A stretch of DNA of 64,000 bases from Candidatus Endomicrobiellum devescovinae (GCA_031267795.1 JAIRYK010000020.1:35170-99169), one strand, 5' to 3'; positions 17,381-26,217 are shown, numbered from the stretch's first letter. Notes: generated by a model from the sequence alone, not told the origin. Numbers and translations are program-made.

Positions 17381-18300
17381 TTTTTTTTCATATGAATCAG
17401 CTAGGAGACCTTTTGTTTTCTCTTCCAGTTCTTAAAGCCGCCAAACAAGAACTTAATACAAAAATATTTTCTGTGGTTAAAGCATCGCTGGCACCTCTTC
17501 TTACAGCTTCTAACCTTGTAGATGAGACAATGCCAAAAGATAGAAATATAATAGTAAAGTTTTTAAAAAAAGAGAAAGTTAGCAAAGCGATACTTTTTTC
17601 TGAATCTCCGAGTTCTTTACTTTATGCGTATTTGGGTGGGATAAAAAGCAGGATTGGTTTTAATACAGCTTCTTTGAGTTTTTTGCTTACAAAGAAAGCC
17701 GAAAGGGTTGGCGTTCCGTCTTTGTTTAACAATAGAGAGTTGGGTTTTTCCGCAGGTCTTAAATCAATACAGCAAGACTATGCAGGGCTAATAAATATTC
17801 CTGAAGAAAATATAGAAAATGTAAAAAAATGGTTTGGAGATAATGACCTTGATGCGTCAAAAACAATTGCGATTTCAATAGGTGCTAGCAAAAGACGGCA
17901 AGACAAATGTTTAGAAGAGTACAAATGGATTGAAGTTATAAACGTTTTATCTGAAAAAGGTTTTAACTGTGTCCTTTCAGGCGCTGCATGGGAAAAAGAA
18001 ATTTTGAATAGCACAGCTAAAAAATGTAGAATAGCTCCTAAGGTATTTTCTGCCGAGAATGGTATTTTAGACAGCGCAGCTTTTCTAAAAAAGTGCGAGT
18101 TGTTTACAGGAATAGATTCAGGGGCTATGCATTTAGCTGCAGCAGTCGGAACAAAGTGCGTAGCAGTGTTTGGTTATACGGATCCCAGTCAAGTAGGACC
18201 TATGCCTTTAAAAAATCACATAGTGATAAAAAAAGAAAAAGTTTCAGATATTACTTCTGATGATATAATCTCAAAAGTTTTGCGGTTGCAATATAAATAA
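17368..18300 (+). CDS. Heptosyltransferase-like glycosyltransferase family 9
   Basis: A third family 9 domain in a row, 310 residues. It shows the weakened N-terminal motif VFFHMNQLGDLLFSLPVL and a clear GIDSGAMHLAAAVGTKCVAVFG donor site. It overlaps the preceding gene by 13 bases. The divergence of the first motif suggests a different acceptor from the other two. The role in LPS core or a related surface glycan is inferred from context. Confidence 0.85.
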   Translation: MDKIVFFHMNQLGDLLFSLPVLKAAKQELNTKIFSVVKASLAPLLTASNLVDETMPKDRNIIVKFLKKEKVSKAILFSESPSSLLYAYLGGIKSRIGFNTASLSFLLTKKAERVGVPSLFNNRELGFSAGLKSIQQDYAGLINIPEENIENVKKWFGDNDLDASKTIAISIGASKRRQDKCLEEYKWIEVINVLSEKGFNCVLSGAAWEKEILNSTAKKCRIAPKVFSAENGILDSAAFLKKCELFTGIDSGAMHLAAAVGTKCVAVFGYTDPSQVGPMPLKNHIVIKKEKVSDITSDDIISKVLRLQYK

Positions 18301-18321
18301 TAAAGACTAAGAGGAACGAAC

Positions 18322-20004
18322 ATGGCGCAGAAAACATCATGTATTTCAGAACTTCAATGCGAGAGATCAAGATTTAAGCCCGAACTTCCAGAAGTGCTAA
18401 AAAAAGGAGTGGCTTTTGTAAAAGCTGTAAAGGGAAAACCGACGCAATCAGTTGCTGACCAAGTCAAAGTAAGAGAGCTTTTCAAAAATACTTACGGTTT
18501 GCCGATAGTAAAATTTAAAAAAGGCGCAAATCCTGCTGCTAAAAAGAAAATAATAAATGTCGCAGTTGTTCTTTCAGGAGGGCAAGCTCCCGGAGGACAC
18601 AACGTTATAGCAGGTCTTTTTGATGGTCTCAAGCAGGCAAATAAAAAGAATGAGTTAATAGGGTATCTCGGAGGACCTTCGGGAATTTTAAAAAAGAGTT
18701 TTAAAAAAATTGACGAAAAAGTTCTTGCCCAGTATAGAAATACTGGCGGTTTTGACTATATACAATCTGGGAGAACAAAAATTGAATCCGTTGAACAGTT
18801 TTGTTCAACAAAAGATAACTTGGACGTATGCAACGTAAATGCTTTAGTAGTTGTTGGAGGTGACGATTCTAATACAAACGCTGCTATGATTGCCGAGTAT
18901 TTGAAACAGGAAAATGTGGACAAATGCGTAATAGGAGTGCCTAAAACAATTGATGGTGATTTAAAAAATAAATATATAGAAACATCGTTTGGTTTTGACA
19001 CCGCAACAAAAATTTATGCTGAGCTTGTAGGAAATATATGCAGAGACGCAATTTCAGCTCAAAAATATTGGCATTTTGTCCGCTTAATGGGCAGAAGCGC
19101 TTCCCATATAACTTTAGAAGTAGGTTTTAAGACGCAACCTAATATTGTCTTAATCGGCGAAGAAATTTTAGCCAAGAAAATGACGCTTTCAAAAGTCGTT
19201 GATAGTATTGTTGAAGTTATAATTAAGCGTTCACAAGACGGTAAAAATTTTGGAATATGTTTGGTGCCTGAAGGACTTATAGAATTTATACCCGAGATGA
19301 AAGAGTTAATTGCTGCATTGAATGATATTTTGGCGGATAATGCCGATAAGTTTACAGAGCTTTCAAGTATGGAAGAAAAGAAGAATTTTGTATGCAGCAA
19401 GCTCTCAAACAAGCTTTCAGATTTAATGTGCTCTTTGCCAGCAGGTATAGCTTCTCAGCTTATGTCAGACAGAGATCCTCATGGAAATGTTGCCGTATCT
19501 ATGATTGAAACAGAAAAACTTCTGATTGAAATGATTCAAAAAAGACTTGCAGAACTAAAAAAGAAAGATAAATATAAAGGCAAATTCTCAAGCGTAACGC
19601 ATTTCTTTGGATATGAGGGGCGTTGTGGATTCCCTTCAAACTTTGATGCAAACTATACATATGCTCTGGGTTATAATGCAGCAGCTCTTATTCTTAACGG
19701 TCTTACAGGGTATATGTCTTTTGTAGGAAACCTTCTAAAAGCTCCTAAGCAATGGGAGTGTGGCGGTATTCCTATAACTATGATGATGAACGTTGAAAGA
19801 AGAAACGGAAAAGATAAACCTGTTATCCAGAAGGCATTGGTTGATTTGAATGGTAAACCATTTAAAGAGTTTGTGAAGATGAGAGACAAATGGGCAGTGT
19901 CTGAGAGTTACGTATTCCCCGGACCTATCCAGTATTTTGGTCCTGCAAATGTTTCTGGAATAACAACAAGAACGCTTCAGTATGAGCAATCTAAAAAGAA
20001 ATAA
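18322..20004 (+). CDS. pfp: Pyrophosphate-dependent 6-phosphofructokinase
   Basis: Reversibly phosphorylates fructose-6-phosphate using PPi. The 560-residue length matches the long PPi-PFK clade. VVLSGGQAPGGHNVIAG is the donor loop, GGDDSNTNA carries the GGD motif with the extra aspartate that favours PPi over ATP, and PKTIDGDL is the catalytic loop. RLMGRSASHITLEV binds the sugar phosphate. Ribosome site GAGGAACG precedes the ATG. A strong terminator follows, ending the long + strand gene series. Confidence 0.93.
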   Translation: MAQKTSCISELQCERSRFKPELPEVLKKGVAFVKAVKGKPTQSVADQVKVRELFKNTYGLPIVKFKKGANPAAKKKIINVAVVLSGGQAPGGHNVIAGLFDGLKQANKKNELIGYLGGPSGILKKSFKKIDEKVLAQYRNTGGFDYIQSGRTKIESVEQFCSTKDNLDVCNVNALVVVGGDDSNTNAAMIAEYLKQENVDKCVIGVPKTIDGDLKNKYIETSFGFDTATKIYAELVGNICRDAISAQKYWHFVRLMGRSASHITLEVGFKTQPNIVLIGEEILAKKMTLSKVVDSIVEVIIKRSQDGKNFGICLVPEGLIEFIPEMKELIAALNDILADNADKFTELSSMEEKKNFVCSKLSNKLSDLMCSLPAGIASQLMSDRDPHGNVAVSMIETEKLLIEMIQKRLAELKKKDKYKGKFSSVTHFFGYEGRCGFPSNFDANYTYALGYNAAALILNGLTGYMSFVGNLLKAPKQWECGGIPITMMMNVERRNGKDKPVIQKALVDLNGKPFKEFVKMRDKWAVSESYVFPGPIQYFGPANVSGITTRTLQYEQSKKK

Positions 20005-20016
20005 TCTAAAAATAAA

Positions 20017-20045
20017 AAAGCCCGACAACACACGTCGGGCTTTTT
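20017..20045 (+). terminator. Rho-independent terminator after pfp
   Basis: AAAAGCCCGAC pairs with GTCGGGCTTTT across a six-base loop and ends in a T-run, 13 bases past the pfp stop. Confidence 0.9.
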
Positions 20046-20077
20046 GTTCAATAAACTCAGGTACTGATAAACAATTA

Positions 20078-20713
20078 TTATTTTATTTCCAGCGTGCCCT
20101 TAAATTCATGAGAATCAATTACTAAATTATCCCTTTTTACACTCTTGTCTAAATTAAATATCATTTTGCCAGCGCCGTGTATTGCATAAGTATAAAATGA
20201 TGGTACTTTATTAAGAGTTACATTTATGTCAGCTTTGGAACTTTCTATATCAAGTGCTTTGAAAAAGCCAGATATATCTACTTTGGCATCAATTGTGTCT
20301 ATTTCTGCTTTTCCGTTAAAGTTATTTACCGTAACTGAACCTGCCGCAGCGTCAATGCTTAAAAACCCTGATAAGTTGTCAACTGTTACATTTGCCAACG
20401 TTGAATTTATTTCCATGTCAGCTGTTTTGGGTACAATGATATTCACCGTAGTATTTTCCGTGATTTCAGAATCTACAAGATAAACATTCAATTCTTTTCC
20501 TCCAACTACATAAATCTGTCTATCGGTGGAAGAAGACTTGCTCGGAGTTATATCTATTCTGATTTCTCTGACGTTGGTGCTTTTTACGTTAAGTTTTCCG
20601 TTTTTTATAATGATGTCTATTTCATTGATGTTTTTTGCTGGAAAAATATAGTTTTCAGCATAGGAGTAACATGTAACAAAACAAAGTGCTAAAACAAACA
20701 AAAAGTTATTCAT
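20078..20713 (-). CDS. Secreted DUF4097-like beta-helix protein
   Basis: The 211 residues start with a signal peptide (MNNFLFVLALCFVTCYSYA). The rest is a series of short beta-strand repeats (EIDIIIKNGKLNVKS..., ADMEINSTLANVTVDNLSG, GSVTVNNFNGKAEIDTIDA), the pattern of DUF4097-type adhesin-like beta-helices. Likely periplasmic or surface-exposed. GGAGG-type ribosome site before the ATG at 20713. Monocistronic, convergent with pfp. No known partner. Confidence 0.7.
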   Translation of the reverse strand: MNNFLFVLALCFVTCYSYAENYIFPAKNINEIDIIIKNGKLNVKSTNVREIRIDITPSKSSSTDRQIYVVGGKELNVYLVDSEITENTTVNIIVPKTADMEINSTLANVTVDNLSGFLSIDAAAGSVTVNNFNGKAEIDTIDAKVDISGFFKALDIESSKADINVTLNKVPSFYTYAIHGAGKMIFNLDKSVKRDNLVIDSHEFKGTLEIK

Positions 20714-20851
20714 ACAACTTCCTCCGTAAAATGAAAAAGACCAAATTATATGCGTATTTGTATCATAGAAATTTGCGTAAAAACAGTCAAATTTGGTAAG
20801 ATAAAAAGTACTCAGAAGTTTGAATATTTTTTATAAGATAAAGAAGTCAGA

Positions 20852-20941
20852 GGAGAGATGGCCGAGCGGTTTAAGGCGATAGTCTTGAAAACTATTGTGG
20901 GAGAAATTCCACCGGGGGTTCGAATCCCTCTCTCTCCGCCA
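20852..20941 (+). tRNA. tRNA-Ser(UGA)
   Basis: Acceptor GGAGAGA pairs with TCTCTCC, discriminator G, encoded CCA. The anticodon loop is CTTGAAA, with anticodon TGA. The long variable arm (TTGTGGGAGAAATTCCACC) is the serine class II form. It is the only one of the six tRNA genes in this window with an encoded CCA, and its 3' end is duplicated at 24243-24323. Confidence 0.95.
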
Positions 20942-21004
20942 GTCTCTATTTTACAGCGTCGTAAAATTTGGGAAACAGAATATTTTTCTATAAATATTCT
21001 ATAA
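20924..21004 (+). repeat. Left 81-bp direct repeat (att-like), tRNA-Ser 3' end
   Basis: Starts in the T arm of tRNA-Ser(UGA), runs through CCA and 63 bases beyond. It matches 24243-24323 at about 76 of 81 positions by eye. Confidence 0.85.
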
Positions 21005-21095
21005 CTCATAAAATTATTTTATAAATATAGCTTGACAAGTTTAGTAAAAAGCATTACTGTTGTGTTTGAAGGGGTAGTACATAAAAGCAAACAAA

Positions 21096-21360
21096 ATGTC
21101 TGTTAAAGGCAATAAGATTATCAGCGTATCAGTTCCCGTTTACTTTTTTAGAGTAAGCACTGATAAACATGTTCACGCTCAATGCTCACCTTTAGGCATA
21201 ATTAGAAGAAGAGCGTAATATAAAAGATGTTTTAAAAGAATTAGTCTGGAAAATTACGCGTACCGTCCGCAATACCAAAGAAGAGCCTATTGATGTCCCA
21301 ATAGAACTGCTTGCGAGCAGAATAGTGAATTTGGAAATATCTGCAAGCGGATTAAACTAA
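21096..21360 (+). pseudogene. HicB-like antitoxin remnant
   Basis: The first 40 codons (ISVSVPVYFFRVSTDKHVHA) look like the N-terminal part of a HicB-type antitoxin and end at a premature TAA. Homology-like sequence resumes in another frame (EERNIKDVLKELVWKITRTV ... ASRIVNLEISASGLN) to a stop three bases before the hicA ATG. One frameshift or small deletion near 21200 separates the parts. The HicB name is chiefly supported by the adjacent HicA-like gene. Confidence 0.5.
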
Positions 21361-21362
21361 TC

Positions 21363-21596
21363 ATGGGTGGCATCAATGCGGTTAGACTTAACAAGTTGCG
21401 TAACTTTTTAAGATATTATGGTTTTATAGAAACAAGGCAAAAAGGAAGTCATTTAATTTTTACCAGATAAGGATTGGCTCGCCCGATGGTTGTGGCAGTA
21501 CATGGAAAAGAAGTTGATTTTTACGATTGTTTGGAAATAATGAAGATTTTAAAGATGTCTAGGAACAACTTCTTGAAAAAACTGAAGAAGTACTAA
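21363..21596 (+). pseudogene. HicA-like toxin with in-frame stop
   Basis: A 78-codon frame reads as a HicA mRNA interferase: KLRNFLRYYGFIETRQKGSH with the catalytic histidine after GS, then TAA at 21468-21470, then VVAVHGKEVDFYDCLEIMKI and MSRNNFLKKLKKY. Only the single nonsense codon breaks it. The order antitoxin-then-toxin is the reverse of classical hicAB but known. The active-site half could still be made as a 35-residue peptide, probably inactive. Confidence 0.75.
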
Positions 21597-21623
21597 GCAT
21601 TTTACGGCTTGACAGAGCTGTTT

Positions 21624-21816
21624 TTAAACCTTGGTTATTAATATTATGTTTCTTGTATCATTTAATTTAACCATTTTAGGTAATCGTAACTTCAAACCTT
21701 TTCCAACCGCTATTGTATGCCTTTCTTCTAATGTAGGCAATAAATTTAAATAATCTGAATCTATATAATTTTCTATTACCATTTCTGAAATCTCAAAACT
21801 TTTCTGTAAAGAAATT
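21624..21816 (-). pseudogene. Gene fragment, possibly HerA-like or C-terminus of the RloB-like gene
   Basis: An uninterrupted stretch of about 63 codons (EISLQKSFEISEMV ... LLPTLEERHTIAVGKGLKL) ending at 21624. It has no start codon of its own and follows the RloB-like fragment on the same strand with a frameshift between them. LLPTLEERHTIAVGKGL faintly recalls the C-terminus of HerA/DUF87 ATPases, but it could equally be the tail of the RloB-like protein. No firm assignment. Confidence 0.3.
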
Positions 21817-22171
21817 TCAATTTATACTTACTCCACATTCATTAAAGATTGTTTCTATACATTCATGTATGCTTAAATCCGGATTGTCTATAAAATATTT
21901 AAATCCATAAATTTCTTTTGATTTTTTTAAATAAAACATTGTGTTCATAACTGTTACTCTCGTAATCAAAAATATGAAAACAATTAGCTTCAGCAATTGG
22001 AATGTTTTTTATAAATTTTTTAGGACTTTTATTCAATTTTGTTTCCAACTTCAGATTGAAGGTAGAATTTTGATTTACGTTCACAAGAGATTGCAAATGT
22101 TTAAAATACCATTCTTCAGTACCACCCTCAAGAGAAATATAAAATTTTACAACCTCCTTTCTATTCGGCAT
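21817..22171 (-). pseudogene. RloB-like abortive infection protein remnant
   Basis: Ninety codons from ATG 22171 read FYISLEGGTEEWYFKHLQSL and CFHIFDYESN, matching the acidic toprim-like pattern of RloB proteins, then stop at 21899. The frame used upstream shifts and continues as KSKEIYGFKYFIDNPDLSIH to a stop at 21817. The start overlaps the end of the AAA ATPase by 11 bases, the normal coupling of RloA/RloB (AbiL-type) pairs. Both partners are broken. Confidence 0.6.
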
Positions 22172-23500
22172 TTCTATCTCCGTCTCTAAATATGTCGGAT
22201 AAATCTATATCCTTTATGGCGCCATATTTGCTAATAAAATAATTCTTCATATAATCCGTAGTGCTTCTGACGGGAGTATCGCTGTTTGTGCCAAAATCCG
22301 ACAGAGAATATAAGACGCTCGTTTTTTTTGTCTTCGTCTTTATCTACAAATTTTATTTCATCTCTTCTAAATAAAGGTTCTGCAAAGAGAGAATTATTTA
22401 AAAATATAGGGTTATGAGTATTAAATATTAATTGCGCTCCGTTTTTATTTATTTCTTCATCGTGAAATATCTTAATTATATTCATAATTATCATAGGATG
22501 AACTGACGCCTCAAATTCGTCAATTATAAGAGTCTTGCCATTATATATTACATTAGCTACTATCGGCAACAAGTTGGCTATTCTAATTGTGCCGAGAGAT
22601 TCAAATATTGATGATGGAATTACAATCGTATCATTTTCGTATGGAACGATTGAAACCAATTTTACTTCTTTAGTATCTTTATCGTATGTATGACCAATTG
22701 TTGAAATAGTTCCAAGTTGTTTTAACGCTTTATCAAAAAGCTTAGTGCGTATTATGGTTTTATTGTCAGCATCAGCATCTGTCATGTTTGGAACGAATTT
22801 AAACTTATCTGCGCTACAAATAACTATAAAATTATAAGTAATCCATTTTTTTATATCTTTTACCAAATCAGGGCTAAATAAGCTTTTAAATCCAGATGTT
22901 AAAAATAATTCAGTTTTCTGCAAATTATTTTTAAGTATTTTCAATGTGAAATCTAATTTTTGTTCATTGAAATCTGTAGAAATAAATTCTTTGATATCTT
23001 TAAAATTTAATTTAATCCCATTATTGATATCTCTATAAAACAATTCTTTATCATCAATGAAAAGTTGTTCTTTTGTAATAGTTCTTTTATAATTTTTATC
23101 GATAAATTTACCAAATCTGGCAGATAGTCCATATTTAAAAACTTTACTATTATTAATAAAAGAAATAGAAAATGCTGTTTCTTCGTCATTTTTTGAATAA
23201 ACGTTTGGAATTAATTCAAGATTTGCATGTGAAGCATTTGTAAAATGTGATGGTTCTTTATTTAAGATGTTCCCTGCAAGTATTATCTCTCTAAAATCTT
23301 CCATCGCTTCAATAATATTTGTCTTTCCAGTACCATTTGCTCCATATACAATAGAAGTAGGCAAGGCTTTATATTCTTTGCCGTCAGCGGCTTTCTTTAA
23401 GTATGCTGTTTTCCAAATCTTTGACTTTTGTCGGAATCATACTGAAAATAGCTTCTTCCTTAAAGGCTTTAAAGTTTTTCACCTTAAATTCTAATAACAT
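22161..23500 (-). pseudogene. RloA-like AAA ATPase (abortive infection type), two frameshifts
   Basis: The N-terminus (MLLEFKVKNFKAFKEEAIFS) runs 36 codons from ATG 23500 and stops; homology resumes in another frame as YGANGTGKTNIIEAM, the Walker A motif. The central part carries LIIDEFEASVHP (Walker B) and LIFNTHNPIFL (switch histidine), typical of OLD/RloA-like ATPases. Near 22325 a run of eight A (minus strand) causes a second shift, after which SLSDFGTNSDTPVRSTTDYM and KDIDLSDIFRDGDRNAE complete the protein. Full length would be about 445 residues. Inactive unless the shifts are sequencing errors. Confidence 0.8.
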
Positions 23501-23617
23501 TTATTGTCTCCATTTGCTATTATAAAGCATCTGCTTAATAATTGTATATAAATTATTGTGATAAAGTCAATAATAATGCCACGTTATAGCATAATTTTAG
23601 TAATTATTTAAGCTATA

Positions 23618-24005
23618 CTTATCCAGCACTTGCGGTATTGCCCAATTAAATTTACAATCTTTTCTTCGTATTTGGCTGAATTGCTAATCCACTCAGTCTT
23701 GTCGTTTATCCCGACAAGAATACACCCTTGCGTGTCCTTTGCTGTGTTGCCTCTGTATCCGTATAGCCATGCGGTTTGGAACGTCTAACAGCAACGGAAG
23801 CCTTCTGTTGAATTTATAGCTGCAATTGATTATTACTTTGTATTTGCCTTTACCTATAGCGTCTTTAGGCTCTAACGTGTTGCAAAAAAGGGTCTTTCTC
23901 TATGACATTCTTGCATTCGTCATAACCAGTAAGCCCTAGCGTTCCTATCGTATAGTCTTCTTTAAACACTCTTCTCTTTAAATATAACTCTAAGTCTTGT
24001 TTCAT
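23618..24005 (-). pseudogene. DUF5675 family gene, frameshifted
   Basis: The ATG at 24005 has an AAGGAG ribosome site. MKQDLELYLKRRVFKEDYTI starts the family, then a shift, then LEPKDAIGKGKYKVIINCSYKF, another shift, and YGYRGNTAKDTQGCILVGIN to the stop at 23618. The GNTAKDTQGCILVG motif is the signature of DUF5675, small proteins common in phages and phage-like elements. At least two frameshifts are present. It supports a phage or conjugative origin for the island. Confidence 0.65.
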
Positions 24006-24242
24006 AAATGTCTTCTGCTCCTTAAGATTAAGTCTATGGAACTATTCCTTTACTATCTTCTCAAAGGACTTAGTTCTAAGGACATCATCTTCAATCTAAT
24101 CAACTAAAAATATACGCTCAAACTAATTCTAACATTCCCATCATAAACAATCCCGATTGCCGTATTCCTCATAAACAGGACAAAGTCCGAAATCCTGCGG
24201 TCTAAAAGAAGAAACGGAAAAATATTTCCCCATAACAATATT
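24006..24242. other. Island right end, no intact gene
   Basis: Minus-strand frames contain short pieces such as MGKYFSVSSFRPQDFGLCPV, interrupted by stops. The start resembles a small phage-type peptidase beginning but is too short to assign. Nothing else seen before the right repeat. Confidence 0.3.
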
Positions 24243-24323
24243 ATCCCTATCTCTCCGCCAGTCTCTATTTTACAGCGTTGTAAAGTTTGAAAAACAGAAT
24301 ATTTTTCTATAAATATTCTATAA
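24243..24323 (+). repeat. Right 81-bp direct repeat (att-like)
   Basis: Second copy of the tRNA-Ser 3' end and following 63 bases, about 3.3 kb from the first. Differences from the left copy include one base in the tRNA T-arm/acceptor part and four in the downstream part. Confidence 0.85.
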
Positions 24324-24466
24324 TTTTACTATTTTCTTGATTTTATCATTTTGCTTCCTCTGTAAATATAGGACATTTAGATATTTATAACTTTGCATAA
24401 AATAACAATGTTGTATATAATTTAAGGTATTATGACTTAATAAATTTAAAAGGAAGCGATGAATTC

Positions 24467-24710
24467 ATGAAAAAGAAATTTTTAGGAATTTGCTTAGCTA
24501 TTTGTTTATGTTATTCTCAATCTTTTGCATTTTTTGACACTATAGGAGCTGTTGGTCAAGCTGCGGTGGCACAGTTATTGGCGGCGCAATCTTGGGAATG
24601 TCAGTGGTTAGTGTCACGTGTATTATCAATAGTAGCATAGTGGCAGGAATAGTTGGATGTATAAAGAGGATATTTAGCTGTTTTTTTCTTCGCAGAGTAC
24701 AACTTGATCA
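24467..24710 (+). pseudogene. Small secreted hydrophobic protein, frameshifted
   Basis: ATG with an AAGGAAG ribosome site; the signal peptide MKKKFLGICLAICLCYSQS is followed by FAFFDTIGAVGQAA. The frame then reads unlike a real protein to TAG at 24638. In another frame the hydrophobic glycine-rich pattern continues (GGTVIGGAILGMSVV, CIINSSIVAGIVGCIKRIF), suggesting one frameshift near 24565. Its size and character recall the secreted protein encoded at 25005-25484. Family not recognised; right boundary approximate. Confidence 0.45.
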
Positions 24711-24764
24711 ACCTGACTGTCCCGCTAAGTTCGATTATCGTGTCCCTACCTCTACGTTTATACT

Positions 24765-24980
24765 TTAATTGTAAAAGTCAGGGATTAGAGAGACCCTCCA
24801 CCCCTTCCCCACCTTAATCAGTCCTTTTAAGCAGGGGAATTCTGGGAGATGAGGCAAGTATTCCTCCACGAGTGCAGTGGCGTAGTATGACCTCTTCTTT
24901 ACGTCTCTATCGAGGTCTCTAAATACGTCTCTCACATCTTCGTATTGTAGGTGCATGTATATTCTTTTGAAGACCCCCAT
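24765..24980 (-). CDS. Hypothetical short protein of atypical composition
   Basis: A 71-residue frame, MGVFKRIYMHLQYEDVRDVF..., rich in charged residues and noticeably more GC-rich than its surroundings. No ribosome site worth naming and no recognised family. It may be a piece of foreign DNA or a chance frame. Included because of its composition, not because of homology. Confidence 0.25.
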   Translation of the reverse strand: MGVFKRIYMHLQYEDVRDVFRDLDRDVKKRSYYATALVEEYLPHLPEFPCLKGLIKVGKGWRVSLIPDFYN

Positions 24981-25004
24981 AGAAACATACTTACCTACTC
25001 TCCA

Positions 25005-25484
25005 CTAATTAGCATTTATTAAGCTAACTGTGTCTACAAAATAGGTGCTTCCCTCTACCATTCTTTCAGTTCTTTTTAATGGATTATTAGAATAGTAACT
25101 TACTCCCATTGCCCCTGCGCTTCTTATAAAACTCCAACCACTTTGCATTAAGTTGCCACCTCCTACCCATCCTAGCCCAATTCCAATATTTCTTAGCATT
25201 TCGCAACTCATTTCTATTATAGAGATCTTTCCAGTATGATAATTATATATGCTTTCTCCAGCTCCCAAAACACCATATATTGACCAGCACAGAGGAGCCA
25301 AATATGGATATGGAATACATGAGACCCCTAAACACACTCCTTTAGCTATTGTGCATATAGATGCTCCATGGTTATATACGTAACTAAAACTCTGACTTAC
25401 TTCCCATGCTTGTGCTTGCGAAGCTCCCATCACGAGAACAAGAGACAAAGCCAAACATATAATTTTCTTTTTTATCATGTTCAT
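25005..25484 (-). CDS. Small secreted cysteine-containing protein, unknown
   Basis: The 159 residues open with a clear signal peptide (IICLALSLVLVMGASQAQA) and a mature part rich in glycine, tyrosine and cysteine (CTIAKGVCLGVSCIPYPYLAPLC is split over about residues 43-66). Two mildly hydrophobic stretches could be membrane-associated helices. Probably exported. Start may be M1 (25484) or M4. Family not recognised; the neighbouring broken gene at 24467 may be related in style. Confidence 0.6.
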   Translation of the reverse strand: MNMIKKKIICLALSLVLVMGASQAQAWEVSQSFSYVYNHGASICTIAKGVCLGVSCIPYPYLAPLCWSIYGVLGAGESIYNYHTGKISIIEMSCEMLRNIGIGLGWVGGGNLMQSGWSFIRSAGAMGVSYYSNNPLKRTERMVEGSTYFVDTVSLINAN

Positions 25485-26087
25485 AAAACATACCCCATTT
25501 ACAGAATTCTTACACCACAGCTTCTTAATACAAAATTTACATATTAATAATTTTTAATTTTGTAAATTTTTTGTAAAAAATATTGAAGATATAAATTTAT
25601 CTGGTATCTAAACTTATCGTATAGATAAAAAGGGTTCTTTTTATCTAACTAAATTTAAGATTGTCTATATGATAGGTATTTTAAAAAGTTCTTCTTTTGA
25701 GTGCATAGTAAATAGATTGGTAGAAAGGATTTGTATAAAAAAATCATTTTGTCGTAAATTATATAACTTTATGATAAATTGAATATATTTAAGTACTTCT
25801 TTTTGGTGGTGGGAATCCAAAAGATATAGTCAGATGAACATATATGAATATTGCAACTGTATTACAATATTTTGGCAGATTATGCAGAGTTTATAATAGT
25901 TTATCAATTGAATTTTTGGTATTTAGGAAAGCCTTGTCCTAATAAAGAGACATTTATAACTTAAATCCCTCCAATATTTTTTATCTTATTTTAATAGAAT
26001 AGTTAGTGGTATCTGTTTCATTTAGATTCAAAGCCAATCCGAGCGCCAGCAAAGCTCCTGCCTCTTCGCTAATTTGCGTTTTGAGAC
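25485..26087. other. 600-bp AT-rich region without a gene
   Basis: All frames on both strands are short. A perfect short hairpin-like stretch (GATAAAAAGGGTTCTTTTTATC, 25624-25645) is the only local structure noticed. From about 26030 rightward the sequence belongs to the inverted repeat shared with 38640-38840. Confidence 0.5.
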
Positions 26088-26217
26088 CCCTCCGAAATAA
26101 TTCGGAGGGGTCTTATTATTGACCGTTGAAAAACAAGAAACAATTTACAGTTAAATTACCATTTTCATAAGCCTAAATCATTTGAAGAAAAATCCTGCTG
26201 TCATATCAAGATAATTT
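26030..26217. repeat. Long inverted repeat, copy A
   Basis: About 190 bases match the reverse complement of 38648-38842 with scattered substitutions. It covers the 3' end of the metallo-hydrolase pseudogene, its terminator hairpin and about 70 bases beyond. The two copies are 12.5 kb apart in opposite orientation. Confidence 0.85.
26086..26116 (-). terminator. Terminator hairpin of the metallo-hydrolase gene
   Basis: AGACCCCTCCGAA pairs with TTCGGAGGGGTCT around a five-base loop. It lies about 60 bases past the gene end at 26178. The homologous hairpin in copy B has one compensated base change in each arm (AGAACCC / GGGTTCT), showing selection for pairing. Confidence 0.75.

Larger units (their letters stand above)
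20924..24323. mobile_element. Decayed genomic island inserted at tRNA-Ser
   Basis: Bounded by two 81-bp direct repeats (20924-21004 and 24243-24323), the left one covering the last 18 bases of tRNA-Ser(UGA). About five mismatches by eye indicate age. Contents are all accessory and all broken: HicB-like and HicA remnants, an RloA-like AAA ATPase with two frameshifts, an RloB-like fragment, an unassigned fragment and a DUF5675 gene. This is the architecture left by an integrase-mediated element. I found no integrase, so mobility is lost or was supplied in trans. Confidence 0.78.

Noticed and set aside
20812..21009. Minus-strand frame of 65 codons over tRNA-Ser
   Set aside because: It is antisense to the tRNA; its central RTPGG... 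and IVFKTIALNRS parts are the usual false protein produced by class II tRNA genes.
24006..24242. Possible phage-type peptidase start (MGKYFSVSSF)
   Set aside because: Only about 20 residues before interruption; resemblance too weak to name.
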